The notes beneath the pieces are model-generated. The model was not told where the DNA came from, ran no database searches, and saw only the letters and a list, made by a program, of their open reading frames with translations. From positions 1,565,001 through 1,629,000 of the forward strand of contig NZ_JAKFIA010000001.1 in NCBI RefSeq assembly GCF_022569295.1: a stretch of DNA of 64,000 nt, written 5' to 3'. Position 1 is the stretch's first letter, and each line of letters starts with the position of its first letter. A program made the translations under genes and the position numbers. Below, one piece after another: positions 9,355 through 19,284 of the stretch. This DNA is from Pedomonas mirosovicensis. Its GTDB lineage: Bacteria > Pseudomonadota > Alphaproteobacteria > Sphingomonadales > Sphingomonadaceae.

Positions 9355-9828
9355 TCAGCGGGCGGGCCAGAGATCCGATTCGATCAGCTCGATCACCGGC
9401 TGGACCGGCAACAGCGCGCTGGTGGCCTGGGCGACCATCTCGCGGAAGGAGACGGGCTGGGAATAGGAAAGGTCGCGCTGAAGCCGCACCTGCCCGCCCA
9501 TCAGGGAGAGACCGGCGCAGGGCCACAGGTCGCGCAGGTGGCGCAGCGTATCGAGCACGCGGCGGCGCGAGGAGCGGTCCTCGCTGGTGAACGGCACGGT
9601 GCCGACAACGCCGCTGAGGCGGAGCCGGACTTCGCTGTCCGCCTGCTCCACGTCGATCTGGTAATGGCCGGAACGCCAGCGGAACTGGAACGAGGTGGGC
9701 AGGGACATGGGGTGGCTCGTCACCACGTCCATCAGCATCGCCGCCGCACGGTCCAGGGTCCAGCGCGTGTCGTTGGGCATCTCGGGCCATTCAAGGGCCG
9801 GGTCGAAAGAGTGTTGGGCGAGTGTCAC
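9355..9828 (-). CDS. conserved-looking hypothetical protein
   Basis: 157-residue soluble protein without signal peptide or membrane segment. I do not recognise the family. The middle alternates charged and hydrophobic residues in a beta-rich pattern (FQFRWRSGHYQIDVEQ, SEVRLRLSGVVG, LSLMGGQVRLQRDLSY), followed by a helical end; the shape recalls small secretion-chaperone-like or YbjN-like folds, but this is only an impression. Codon usage is like its neighbours and the frame is clean, so it is probably a true gene. It lies upstream of the LOG gene on the same strand with a 58-bp gap, so the two may be cotranscribed. Confidence 0.6.
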   Translation of the reverse strand: MTLAQHSFDPALEWPEMPNDTRWTLDRAAAMLMDVVTSHPMSLPTSFQFRWRSGHYQIDVEQADSEVRLRLSGVVGTVPFTSEDRSSRRRVLDTLRHLRDLWPCAGLSLMGGQVRLQRDLSYSQPVSFREMVAQATSALLPVQPVIELIESDLWPAR

Positions 9829-10140
9829 GGCACGGTGTTCCGGTTAACGCTATTTCAGGAAGCTTAAGTTCCGCGCCCTCAACAATAGGTTAATGCGTGA
9901 GCAGGAAATGCGAAAATACCGCAGAAGGCGGCCAGCGCAGCGGCTTTGCGCCGGAGGGGCTACGGCCGGGGTGGGCGGCGAAACAGGCTCGGGGGATGGA
10001 ATTGCCGCGCATTCGGTGTACCAATTCGGACGGAGCGAGGCGCGGGTGGGACCGCCAAGGGGCGGTCACGCTTGCGGCCAGGGCTGCCATGAGTTAACGC
10101 CGAACTTTAAGACGCGCGATCAGTTCGCGGTGAAGGAACA
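9829..10140. other. noncoding gap between divergent genes
   Basis: About 310 bases between the hypothetical protein (minus) and psd (plus). A small frame at 9893-10144 exists but has Arg/Gly-rich composition with no ribosome site, so I do not call it. The last bases (GTGAAGGAACA) form the ribosome binding site of psd. No further signal seen. Confidence 0.5.
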
Positions 10141-10833
10141 ATGATGGATTTTCTGACCAAATTGCCGCCGGTTCATCCGGAAGGGCGCAAATTCGCTGCC
10201 ATTGCCGCCATCATCACGCTGCTGTTCTTCCTGTTCGGGTGGACGGCCCTGGGGTGGATCGGCGTTGTGCTCACCATTTGGGTGCTGGCCTTTTTCCGCG
10301 ATCCGGCGCGGGTGACCCCGGTGGGCGATGACCTCATCATCTCGCCGGCCGACGGCATCGTGTGCATGATCGCCAAGGTCGCGCCGCCGGTGGAAATGGG
10401 ACTGGGCGCCGAGGAGCGCACGCGCGTTTCCATCTTCATGAACGTGTTCAATGTGCACATCAACCGCACGCCGGTCTCCGGCACGGTGGAGCGAATCGTC
10501 TACATCCCCGGCAAGTTCATCAATGCCGAGCTGGACAAGGCGAGCGAGGACAACGAGCGCCAAATGTTCGTGATCCGCACCGATGAGGGCGTGAAGATCG
10601 GCATGACCCAGATCGCGGGTCTCGTGGCGCGCCGCATCGTCCGCTTCGTGCGCGAGGAGGACAAGGTGGCGGCCGGCGAGCGCGTCGGTCTCATCCGCTT
10701 CGGCAGCCGCGTCGATGTCTACCTGCCCGAGGGCGTCGCCCCGCAGGTGGCGGTCGGCCAGACCATGGTGGCTGGCGAGACCGTTCTTGCCCGCATGGGC
10801 GTATCGGAAGCCATCGGAGGAGTGGTCCGGTGA
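10141..10833 (+). CDS. psd: phosphatidylserine decarboxylase (small PssD type)
   Basis: Makes phosphatidylethanolamine by decarboxylating phosphatidylserine at the inner membrane. 230 residues, the short archaeal/alphaproteobacterial type. Two hydrophobic helices lie near the N-terminus (residues 18-55), then the conserved [14 protein letters not shown] core and, near the C-terminus, [11 protein letters not shown]. The Gly-Ser in RFGS is the self-cleavage site that leaves a pyruvoyl group on the alpha chain. Start ATG 10141 (or the next ATG, 10144) follows GAAGGAAC. It overlaps the GTG start of pssA by four bases (GTGA), so the two consecutive enzymes of PE synthesis are translationally coupled. 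Confidence 0.95.
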   Translation: MMDFLTKLPPVHPEGRKFAAIAAIITLLFFLFGWTALGWIGVVLTIWVLAFFRDPARVTPVGDDLIISPADGIVCMIAKVAPPVEMGLGAEERTRVSIFMNVFNVHINRTPVSGTVERIVYIPGKFINAELDKASEDNERQMFVIRTDEGVKIGMTQIAGLVARRIVRFVREEDKVAAGERVGLIRFGSRVDVYLPEGVAPQVAVGQTMVAGETVLARMGVSEAIGGVVR

Positions 10834-11715
10834 GCGCAGCCCAGGCGGACGGCCCCGGCAACAGCGGGGCCGCCGAAGAGCGGGATTCCGGCAGGCGCCT
10901 CCTGCCCATGCGCGCCTTCGTGCCCAACGCCATCACCGTCCTGGCGCTGTGCTTCGGCCTCACCGGCGCGCGCTTTGCCATCATCGGCAACTGGGAAAAG
11001 GCGGTGGCGGCCATCATCATCGCCGGCGTGCTTGATGGCATCGACGGGCGAATCGCCCGCCTGCTCAAGGGCGCGTCGCGCTTCGGCGCGGAGCTGGATT
11101 CGCTGTCGGACGTGATCGCCTTCGGCGTTGCGCCCGCCATCATCATCTATCTCTGGGCGCTGCATGGCCTGGGCGGCGTCGGCTGGGTGGTGGCGCTGGC
11201 CCATGCGGTGTGTTGCGCCCTGCGGCTGGCGCGCTTCAACGCCCAGCTCGACGTGGACAACCAGCCGCACAAGCAGGCCGGCTTCCTGACCGGCGTGCCC
11301 TCGCCGGTGGGGGGCGGGGCTGACGCTCAGCCCCATCTTTCTCGACAAGTGGCTGGAGACCGACCTGTTCGGCGAGCCGCTGGTCGCCGGCATCATCGTG
11401 GCGACGACCGCCTTCCTGATGGTCTCCAACCTGCCGACCTTCTCGTGGAAGTCGGTGAAGCTGCGGCGCTCCATGCGGCTTCCGGTCCTGCTGCTGGTTG
11501 GCCTGTTCGCCGCCAGCCTCTACTCCGCGCCGTGGGGCACGCTGTCGCTGATTTCCATTGGCTATGCCGGCAGCATCCTGTTCAGCGTGCGTAGCTATGC
11601 GCGCCTGCTGCGGCAAAAGCGGGCTGAGGCAGCCGCAGCGGCGGACGCATCCACCACGACGAAGCCGTCCCCAGAGAAGACTGGCGCCGCAGGCGGCGCT
11701 GACGGCGCAGCCTGA
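10830..11715 (+). CDS. pssA: CDP-diacylglycerol--serine O-phosphatidyltransferase (frameshifted)
   Basis: Membrane enzyme that makes phosphatidylserine from CDP-diacylglycerol and serine, feeding Psd just upstream. Starts at GTG 10830. The CDP-alcohol phosphotransferase signature is present as DGIDGRIAR...GAELDSLSD. Several membrane helices follow ([25 protein letters not shown], and later [28 protein letters not shown]). The frame breaks after [10 protein letters not shown] in a run of six G (11309-11314); five G would give [14 protein letters not shown], the conserved continuation. The tail after about residue 265 is Ala/Thr-rich and low complexity. Repaired length is about 294 residues. 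The product is normally essential in PE-based membranes, so an assembly error is the simplest reading. Confidence 0.88.
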
Positions 11716-11935
11716 CCGGCTGACCGGTCGGCGCGGGTTCTTCAATCACCGCCGCCGGGAGCGGTTCGATCGACGGCAGCGGGCGCGCCTCCAGCGAGGC
11801 CGCCCGCGCCGGGCCCCCGGCCGAAGCCTCCGCGCGCAGCGCCATCATCGCCGAGCGGAACGAGCTGACCATCGCCGCGATACCGACGATCCCTGCGCCC
11901 AGAAAAAGCATCACACCGAGAGCGTGAAGAAGCAT
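11582..11935 (-). CDS. small single-span membrane protein, hypothetical
   Basis: About 117 residues starting MLLHALGVMLFLGAGIVG, with one membrane helix (residues 3-25), then an Ala-rich and proline-rich tail. Start 11935 has a good ribosome site (AGGGGG) at the right distance. The last third is antisense to the low-complexity 3' end of pssA and is Arg/Ser-rich, so either the two genes overlap tail to tail by about 130 bp or a further indel hides the real stop. No family recognised. The N-terminal half is credible; the C-terminal half is doubtful. Confidence 0.45.
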   Translation of the reverse strand: MLLHALGVMLFLGAGIVGIAAMVSSFRSAMMALRAEASAGGPARAASLEARPLPSIEPLPAAVIEEPAPTGQPVRLRRQRRLRRQSSLGTASSWWMRPPLRLPQPAFAAAGAHSYAR

Positions 11936-12079
11936 GGGAACCCCCTGTTGCCTTCGTTTCGGGGCGATGTTCACGTTTTGTTCCGTTGGTGTCAAGGCTT
12001 TTTTTCGTGCGTTCCCTTGCCGGGGTTCATCCCAGCGTAAGGTTTAGCGTGCATTCATTTCCCGACAGGGAGGGGATCG

Positions 12080-12524
12080 ATGTACTTGAAACCACGGCCA
12101 GAGCCGGCGGAAGGGGTAACTCTTGCCGCCTCCGTCAAGCTGATCTGCCCCCGAAACATGCAAGGGAGCATGCGGGCGCTGGTGCTTCGACAGCCCGATG
12201 GGCGCTGGGATCTGCCGGGCGGGCACCTGGAACCTGGCGAGGGCTGGGAAGAGGCGCTCGCCCGTGAATTGCAGGAGGAGCTGGGGCTCCCCCCTGCCGG
12301 AGGTTCGCCCGATAGGCGAATGGCTCTATGCGCGACCGCATCGGCCGGCGCGACTCATCACCTTCTACCAGCTGGTGGCGGAAGCCGCGTTCGATCTCGC
12401 CGACCTGCGCCTCAGCGACGAGCACGAGGAAGCCCTGTGGGCGCACGCTGCGGACCTGGACAGGCTTGACATGCCCTCCGGTTTTCGGGACGCACTCCGG
12501 ACAGTGGTTGCGGCTCAGGGCTGA
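12080..12524 (+). CDS. NUDIX hydrolase (frameshifted)
   Basis: NUDIX-fold pyrophosphohydrolase of about 147 residues after repair. The first frame gives the substrate-binding beta sheet and the Nudix box: GGHLEPGEGWEEALARELQEELG matches G-x5-E-x7-R-E-x2-E-E-x-G in two pieces. The frame then breaks in a run of six C (12289-12294); five C give ...LGLPLPEVRPIGEW, and the rest continues through LITFYQLVAEA to VVAAQG. ATG 12080 follows AGGGAGGGG. It sits 24 bp ahead of a CYTH phosphatase gene on the same strand, which suggests a shared role in nucleotide or polyphosphate clean-up. Substrate unknown. Confidence 0.82.
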
Positions 12525-12548
12525 AGCGAGGCGCCTATCAGCAAATAT

Positions 12549-13049
12549 ATGGAGATCGAGCGGCGGTTTCTCGTGCGGGGAGCCAACTGGCCCCAGCCTT
12601 ACCGCAGTGCGAAGGTGCGTCAGGTTTATCTCAACCAGCGCGAGGATCTGTCGGTCCGGGTGCGCTCCATGGACGGGGCCTACTGGCTGACCCTGAAGGC
12701 GGGGGTCTCCTCCGGCACACGGCAGGAGTTCGAGTGGCCCATCCCGGCAGAGGATGGTGCGGCGATCCTCGAGCGGCTGGCGGCCTATCCACCCATCGAG
12801 AAGACCCGCCACTATGTGAAGGACGCAGGAAGGGTGTGGGAGGTGGATGTGTTCGAGGGCCGCAACGCCGGCCTCATCATCGCCGAGACTGAACTCCACG
12901 CCATCAACGAGCCTTTGGCGCTGCCCGGCTGGCTCGGCCCCGAAGTGACGGACGACAAGCGCCTCAGCAACAATGCCCTCTACCGCCACAGCTTCGCCGA
13001 CTGGGGCATGACCTACGCCGAACTGGTGGCGGAGCTTGACCAGAAATAG
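12549..13049 (+). CDS. CYTH domain protein (inorganic triphosphatase-like)
   Basis: 166-residue CYTH (CyaB-thiamine triphosphatase) domain protein. It begins directly with the signature MEIERRFLV, which carries the N-terminal E-x-E-R motif for metal and triphosphate binding. The tunnel-fold strands follow: VRQVYLNQ, LSVRVRSMDGAYWLTLK, EFEWPIP, KTRHYV, VWEVDVFEG, LIIAETEL. Bacterial short CYTH proteins usually hydrolyse inorganic tripolyphosphate. Length matches that group (150-170), with no CHAD domain attached. It probably forms a two-gene unit with the NUDIX gene upstream. Confidence 0.92.
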   Translation: MEIERRFLVRGANWPQPYRSAKVRQVYLNQREDLSVRVRSMDGAYWLTLKAGVSSGTRQEFEWPIPAEDGAAILERLAAYPPIEKTRHYVKDAGRVWEVDVFEGRNAGLIIAETELHAINEPLALPGWLGPEVTDDKRLSNNALYRHSFADWGMTYAELVAELDQK

Positions 13050-13138
13050 GGGGGACCCCCTGCCGGGCGGCGTTGCCGTTTTACAAAGCCGAATGTTAGC
13101 CTACCTCGAAAGAACAGAAGACCGGGGGGAGGCGGCAG

Positions 13139-14772
13139 ATGCTTGGAAAAATGCAGGATTGGCCCCTGTTGATCTGGCGGCTGATCGAACACGCGGCCAT
13201 CGCCCATGGCCGGCAGGAAATCGTAACCGCAACGGTTGAGGGGGAGCGCCACCGCTACACCTGGGCGGATGCGCGGCACCGCTCGAAGCAACTGGCGGAA
13301 GCATTGACGCGGCTCGGCGTGAAGCCAGGGGAGCGCGTCGGCACGCTCGCCTGGAACACCCACCGTCACCTGGAGGCGTGGTTCGCCGTCTCCGGCATGG
13401 GGGGCGGTGGTGCACACGCTGAACCCACGCCTGTTCGCCGAGCAGCTGGTTTACATCATCAACCACGCCGAGGACACGGCGCTGCTGCTGGACCTCAGCT
13501 TCGTGCCGCTGGTAGAGAAGCTGGCCCCGGCGCTCAAGACGGTGAAGCACTACGTCATCCTCACCGACCGTGGCCATATGCCGGAGACCAGCCTGCTCAA
13601 TGCCCTGTGTTATGAGGAGCTGATCGCCGCCGAGCCGGGCGACTTCCAGTGGCCGATGATGGATGAGCGGACGCCCTCCAGCCTCTGCTACACCTCCGGC
13701 ACCACGGGCAACCCCAAGGGCGTGCTCTATACTCACCGCTCAACGCTGCTCCACACCCTGCTCATCAGCATGGGGGACACGCTGGGCCTCACCTCGGCGG
13801 GCATCGGCCTGCCGGTGGTGCCCATGTTCCATGCCAACGCCTGGGGCATGCCCTACAGCGCGGCAGCGGTGGGGGGCCAAGCTGGTGCTGAACGGCCCGC
13901 ATTTCGACCCGGTGAACCTGCAAAGGCTCATCATCGAGGAAGGCGTCACCTGCACGGCGGCGGTGCCCACGGTGTGGCTCGGCATGCTCCAGCATCTGGA
14001 GAAGACCGGCACCACCCTCGGGCCGCTCGAACGGCTGGTGATCGGCGGGGCCGCCGCACCGCGCATGATGATCGAGGCCTTCGAGGACAAATACGGCATC
14101 AAGGTCTTCCATGCCTGGGGCATGACCGAGATGTCCCCGGTTGGCTCCATCGGCAGCCTCACCGCCGAGGCGGAGCGGTTGCCGAAGGCGCAGCAGCTCG
14201 ACCTCAAGTGCAAGCAGGGCCGGGCCATGTTCGGCGTGGACCTGAAGGTGACGGACGACGACGGCCGCACGCTGCCGCGCGACGGCACGTCCGCCGGGCA
14301 CCTCAAGGTGCGCGGCCCGGCGGTGGTGGAACAGTATTTCAAGGGCGAGGGCGGGGATATCCTCGACGAGGACGGCTACTTCGACACCGGCGACGTGGCG
14401 ACCATCGACGCGCTGGGCTTCATCCAGATCACCGACCGGGCGAAGGACGTCATCAAGTCCGGCGGGGAGTGGATCTCTTCCATCGACCTCGAGAACGCCG
14501 CCGTCGGCCACCCGGCCGTGGCGGAGGCGGCGGTCATTGGCGTGCCCCATCCCAAGTGGGACGAACGGCCGCTGCTCATCATCGTCCGCAAGCCGGGCGA
14601 GGCGGTGGGGAAGGAAGAGATCCTCGCGTTCCTCCAGGGCAAGGTTGCCAAATGGTGGCTGCCCGACGACGTGGTGTTCGTGGACGAAATCCCCCACACC
14701 GCCACGGGCAAGATCAGCAAGCTGGAACTGCGCCGCCAGTTCAAGGACTACAAGCTGCCGAGCGCTGCGTGA
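13139..14772 (+). CDS. acyl-CoA ligase, DmdB/medium-chain fatty-acid type (two frameshifts)
   Basis: ANL-superfamily acid-CoA ligase of about 543 residues when repaired. It activates a carboxylic acid as acyl-AMP then acyl-CoA. Start ATG 13139. Core motifs: phosphate loop [12 protein letters not shown], the [13 protein letters not shown] segment typical of the DmdB / medium-chain family, [34 protein letters not shown] and the C-terminal [10 protein letters not shown] with its catalytic Lys. The frame breaks twice, each time in a run of six G: 13399-13404 (repair gives [12 protein letters not shown]) and 13871-13876 (repair gives [10 protein letters not shown]). Substrate could be a fatty acid or methylmercaptopropionate; a DmdC-like dehydrogenase lies 1.3 kb downstream. 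Confidence 0.88.
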
Positions 14773-14792
14773 GGGCGTTGGTGGAGGTGTTT

Positions 14793-14990
14793 GATTTTGC
14801 AGAGGGTCTTGGACCCTCTGCACTCCCGTCTATTTTGCGGTGGCGCGCGGCATGAAGGGCGCGGCCTATCTTATTGGGTTTATTGGGGCGAGACTGTTGC
14901 CGCCCGTTGCGCCAAGGAATTCAAGGTTGGCACGGCCCTGTAAAACGAATGGGAGGTGCAGGAGGGGTAAGCCCCTCCTGCGAAAAACTT
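14793..14990. repeat. paired-hairpin intergenic element, copy A
   Basis: Convergent gap between the ligase and the Sua5 gene. Left hairpin 14799-14821 (GCAGAGGGTC / GACCCTCTGC around TTG), followed on the plus strand by ACTCCCGTCTATTTTGCGG. Right hairpin 14958-14981 (GCAGGAGGGG / CCCCTCCTGC around TAAG), followed on the minus strand by ACCTCCCATTCGTTTTAC and then an AGGGCCGTGCC stretch. The two arms are inverted versions of the same unit. Likely serves as a bidirectional terminator. Confidence 0.75.
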
Positions 14991-15001
14991 TAAATCCAGC
15001 C

Positions 15002-15973
15002 CTACCGCCGCGGTGCGGCGGCGCGGCGGAGGCGGTCGTTGATGGCGGCGCCAAGGCCGTCTTCGGGGATGGGGGCGACGGCGATGCCGCTGGCATTGCT
15101 GCTTTCGGCCAGATGGAGGGCGTCGAACAGGCGGGCGGCGGCTTCCAGAAGGTCGCCCTGAGGGCTAAGGTTGATATCGCCGTTCAAGCCGTTGAAGCCA
15201 ATGAAGATTTCGCCCGGCAGGGGAGTGGCGGCGTTGAGGCGCACGGGCTGGCGGGGCGCATAGTGGCTGGACATCTGGCCGGGGGCCTGAATCTTGCCGT
15301 CCGCTGCCGCGAGCACGGGGGCGATCGCTTCAAGCGCCTCGCGCGGAATGGGGCCGGGGCGCAGCAGGCGGAGCTGTTCGCCTTCCACAGCGACGATGGT
15401 GGATTCCAGCCCGGCTTCGGTTGGTCCGGCGTCGAGGATGAGGGGGATGCGCCCTTGAAGGCCCGCCAGCACGTGGTCTGCCCTGGTGGGGCTGATGCGC
15501 CCGGAGGGGTTGGCGCTGGGGGCGGCGACGGGGCGTCCGAGTTCGGCGATAACCGCTTGAGCAGTCGGGTGTTTCGGGCAGCGGATGGCGATGGTGGGCA
15601 GGCCTGCCTGCACCAGCTTTGCGGCCGGGCTGTCGGCGCGGGCGGGCAGCACCAGCGTCAGGGGGCCGGGCCAGAAGGCCTTGATGAGGCGCTGAGCGAG
15701 CGGCGGCAGGTCGGCGAGCCTTGCCGCCATGGCCGGGCCATCCACATGCACAATGAGCGGGTTGAACGACGGGCGGCCCTTGGCCGCGTAAATGCGGGCC
15801 ACGGCTTCGCCGTTGGTGGCGTCCGCCGCGAGGCCGTAGACGGTCTCTGTGGGCAGGGCGACCAGCTGCCCGCGCGCCAGAGTGTCGGCGGCGGCGGCAA
15901 TGCCTGCAGCATCGGCAGGAAGCACCGCCGTATGCTGCGCGTCTTCGTGAGGTGTTGCGTGCCCGGTCATCAT
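15002..15973 (-). CDS. L-threonylcarbamoyladenylate synthase (Sua5/YciO/YrdC family)
   Basis: Makes threonylcarbamoyl-AMP from threonine, bicarbonate and ATP, the first step of the t6A37 tRNA modification. 323 residues, so it is the long Sua5 form: a YrdC domain (residues about 20-205) joined to a C-terminal Sua5 domain (about 225-320). YrdC signatures: LPTETVYGLAADA, KGRPSFNPLIVHV, FWPGPLTLVL, SANPSGRISPT, ESTIV and LRPGPI. The linker SSHYAPRQPV marks the Sua5 domain. Start is ATG 15973 or 15970. It is divergent from the acyl-CoA dehydrogenase, with 92 bp between starts. Essential in most bacteria; the frame here is intact. Confidence 0.93.
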   Translation of the reverse strand: MMTGHATPHEDAQHTAVLPADAAGIAAAADTLARGQLVALPTETVYGLAADATNGEAVARIYAAKGRPSFNPLIVHVDGPAMAARLADLPPLAQRLIKAFWPGPLTLVLPARADSPAAKLVQAGLPTIAIRCPKHPTAQAVIAELGRPVAAPSANPSGRISPTRADHVLAGLQGRIPLILDAGPTEAGLESTIVAVEGEQLRLLRPGPIPREALEAIAPVLAAADGKIQAPGQMSSHYAPRQPVRLNAATPLPGEIFIGFNGLNGDINLSPQGDLLEAAARLFDALHLAESSNASGIAVAPIPEDGLGAAINDRLRRAAAPRR

Positions 15974-16065
15974 CCGCCGCTATACGGCCAGCGCGCCGAA
16001 AGTGCTACTGTTTGAATGCCACAGCTGTTTGTGAGCAGGTCCTTGGCCGCCGCAGGAGAGGTTTC

Positions 16066-17859
<1,794 letters not shown>

Positions 17860-17875
17860 GCTGGGAGTCCTCTGT

Positions 17876-18490
17876 TCAGTCCAGCGGCGTCTCGGCAAAC
17901 GCCGGGAGCGCCTCCGCTCTGGCGGACAGGGCGGCAATCGCCGGGTAGTCCGACGGCGACACGGTATCCGGCAGGATGTACTGCGTGAACCGCCACGCCA
18001 CGGCCGCCGTCACGTCGGCCTGCATCGGGCGGTTGCCGAACAGCCAAGACTGGCCGTCGCCCAGCTCGGCATCCAGCAGGGCATAGGCCTGGTGGAGCTG
18101 CTCGAGAACCCGGTCGATCCAGGGGCCGTGCTGCTTCTCCGGCGGGCGCAGGTTGCGCTCGTAGATGATCTGGGCGGTCTTCTCGCAGGCGACGAGCGCA
18201 AGGCCGATGATGCGCTGCGACAGGGTGAAGTCGGCGCTGAACGCCGGGGTCAGCCTGAGCTCCGCCGGGGCCAGACGTTCCGCATATTCAAGGATGAGGG
18301 TCGAATCCATCAGCGTGACGCCGTCCGGCGTCACCAGGGTGGGGGCCTTCACCACGGGATTGATGGCCGCGAATGCGTCGTATCCCCGGAAGACCGAGAT
18401 GGGCCTGTGCTCGAAGTCCAGACGCATGAGCTTCATCGAGACGGCGACGCGCCGCACGAAGGGGGAGTCCATCATTCCGATGAGCTGCAT
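17876..18490 (-). CDS. glutathione S-transferase family protein
   Basis: Cytosolic GST of 204 residues. The N-terminal thioredoxin-like domain begins MQLIGMMDSPFVRRVAVSMK, with the Ser of DSPFVRR in the active-site position; NPVVKAPTLV holds the cis-Pro, and DSTLILEYAE the glutathione-binding acidic pair. The all-helical C-terminal domain spans about residues 85-200. The start at 18490 is chosen over an upstream in-frame Met because the GST fold begins exactly there. It is downstream of a 2OG-Fe oxygenase gene on the same strand (26 bp gap), and its 3' end faces the acyl-CoA dehydrogenase with only 16 bp between. Physiological substrate unknown. Confidence 0.92.
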   Translation of the reverse strand: MQLIGMMDSPFVRRVAVSMKLMRLDFEHRPISVFRGYDAFAAINPVVKAPTLVTPDGVTLMDSTLILEYAERLAPAELRLTPAFSADFTLSQRIIGLALVACEKTAQIIYERNLRPPEKQHGPWIDRVLEQLHQAYALLDAELGDGQSWLFGNRPMQADVTAAVAWRFTQYILPDTVSPSDYPAIAALSARAEALPAFAETPLD

Positions 18491-18516
18491 GGTGCGTCCT
18501 TCCGAAGGCTGTGTGC

Positions 18517-19284
18517 CTACTTGTTCCGGAACCACCCCGTCAGCGCGAAGCGGCCCGGCGGGGCGAAGTTAGGCACGTAGGAGACGCTGTGGCGCTGGGG
18601 CACGGCGAACATGTTCAGCGTATTGAACGCGGGCTTGAAGCCTTGGGTGACGTTGCCTTCCTCGTCATAGAACAGCAGGTAGCCGCCGAAGTCTTCCTTC
18701 CAGTCCTTGGCCATGTTCAGCACATAGGCCACGCGCCAGCCTTCCATCACGTGGCTGTCCGTATGGAGGAAGAGGAACTGGTTGCGGCTGTAGTAGGTGG
18801 CCTGGGCATCCGCCTTCACCAGATCATCGAACCCGGTGACATGACGCACGAGGCCCGTTACCGCATCGCTGTTCACATACTCGATCCAGCGGTGCGTGTA
18901 GAGGTGCTGGTTCCGCCCCGCCATGTACTCATCGAGAATGGGGTAGCAGTTGTAGGCGTAGGAATAGTCGCCCCGGCCGGCCCCTTCCATGATGCCGCTG
19001 AGCAGCCTGTGCTGCTCGGGCGGGGGGAGTTTCGCCAGATCTTCCCGACTGATGTAGCGGGCCTTGGTGTTCTCGGCATAGGCGAGCCCGTAGGGCGTCT
19101 CCCGCGCCAGCGCAAAGTGCAGGCGGTCTGCGGTTTGCGGGGCCAGCACGTTGCGGATCTGGATGCGCCGGTTCCGGGCGAACTCGGCTTGAAGCGCGCC
19201 CAGATCAAGCTCGGGATTGAGAGCGAACGACACATCCCCCTCGACGGGGAGATAGCCGAACCACGGCGCTTCGCCTGACTTCAT
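18517..19284 (-). CDS. 2-oxoglutarate/Fe(II)-dependent dioxygenase (prolyl hydroxylase-like)
   Basis: 255-residue soluble oxygenase. The double-stranded beta-helix iron motif is visible: HTDSHVMEGWRVAYVLN gives the first His and Asp of H-x-D, and RHSVSYV the distal His, followed by FALTGWFRN where the Arg for 2-oxoglutarate should lie nearby. GGYLLFYDEEG between them is typical of prolyl 4-hydroxylase-like bacterial proteins. The N-terminal 110 residues are helical and probably substrate specific. It starts by ATGA overlap with the parE stop (19281-19284), so it is translationally coupled to parE, an unexplained pairing. Target protein or metabolite unknown. Confidence 0.88.
   Translation of the reverse strand: MKSGEAPWFGYLPVEGDVSFALNPELDLGALQAEFARNRRIQIRNVLAPQTADRLHFALARETPYGLAYAENTKARYISREDLAKLPPPEQHRLLSGIMEGAGRGDYSYAYNCYPILDEYMAGRNQHLYTHRWIEYVNSDAVTGLVRHVTGFDDLVKADAQATYYSRNQFLFLHTDSHVMEGWRVAYVLNMAKDWKEDFGGYLLFYDEEGNVTQGFKPAFNTLNMFAVPQRHSVSYVPNFAPPGRFALTGWFRNK

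Noticed and set aside
9850-10110. TTAA repeats that might be CtrA sites
   Set aside because: The spacings seen (9 and 16) do not match the TTAA-N7-TTAA consensus.
9893-10144. Small plus-strand ORF before psd
   Set aside because: No ribosome binding site, Arg/Gly-rich composition, and no resemblance to any family; probably leader sequence.
13399-13876. Programmed frameshifting or phase variation at the G6 runs in the acyl-CoA ligase
   Set aside because: Two shifts in one enzyme gene, with no slippery heptamer or stimulatory structure, and the same error type in unrelated housekeeping genes, point to sequence error rather than regulation.
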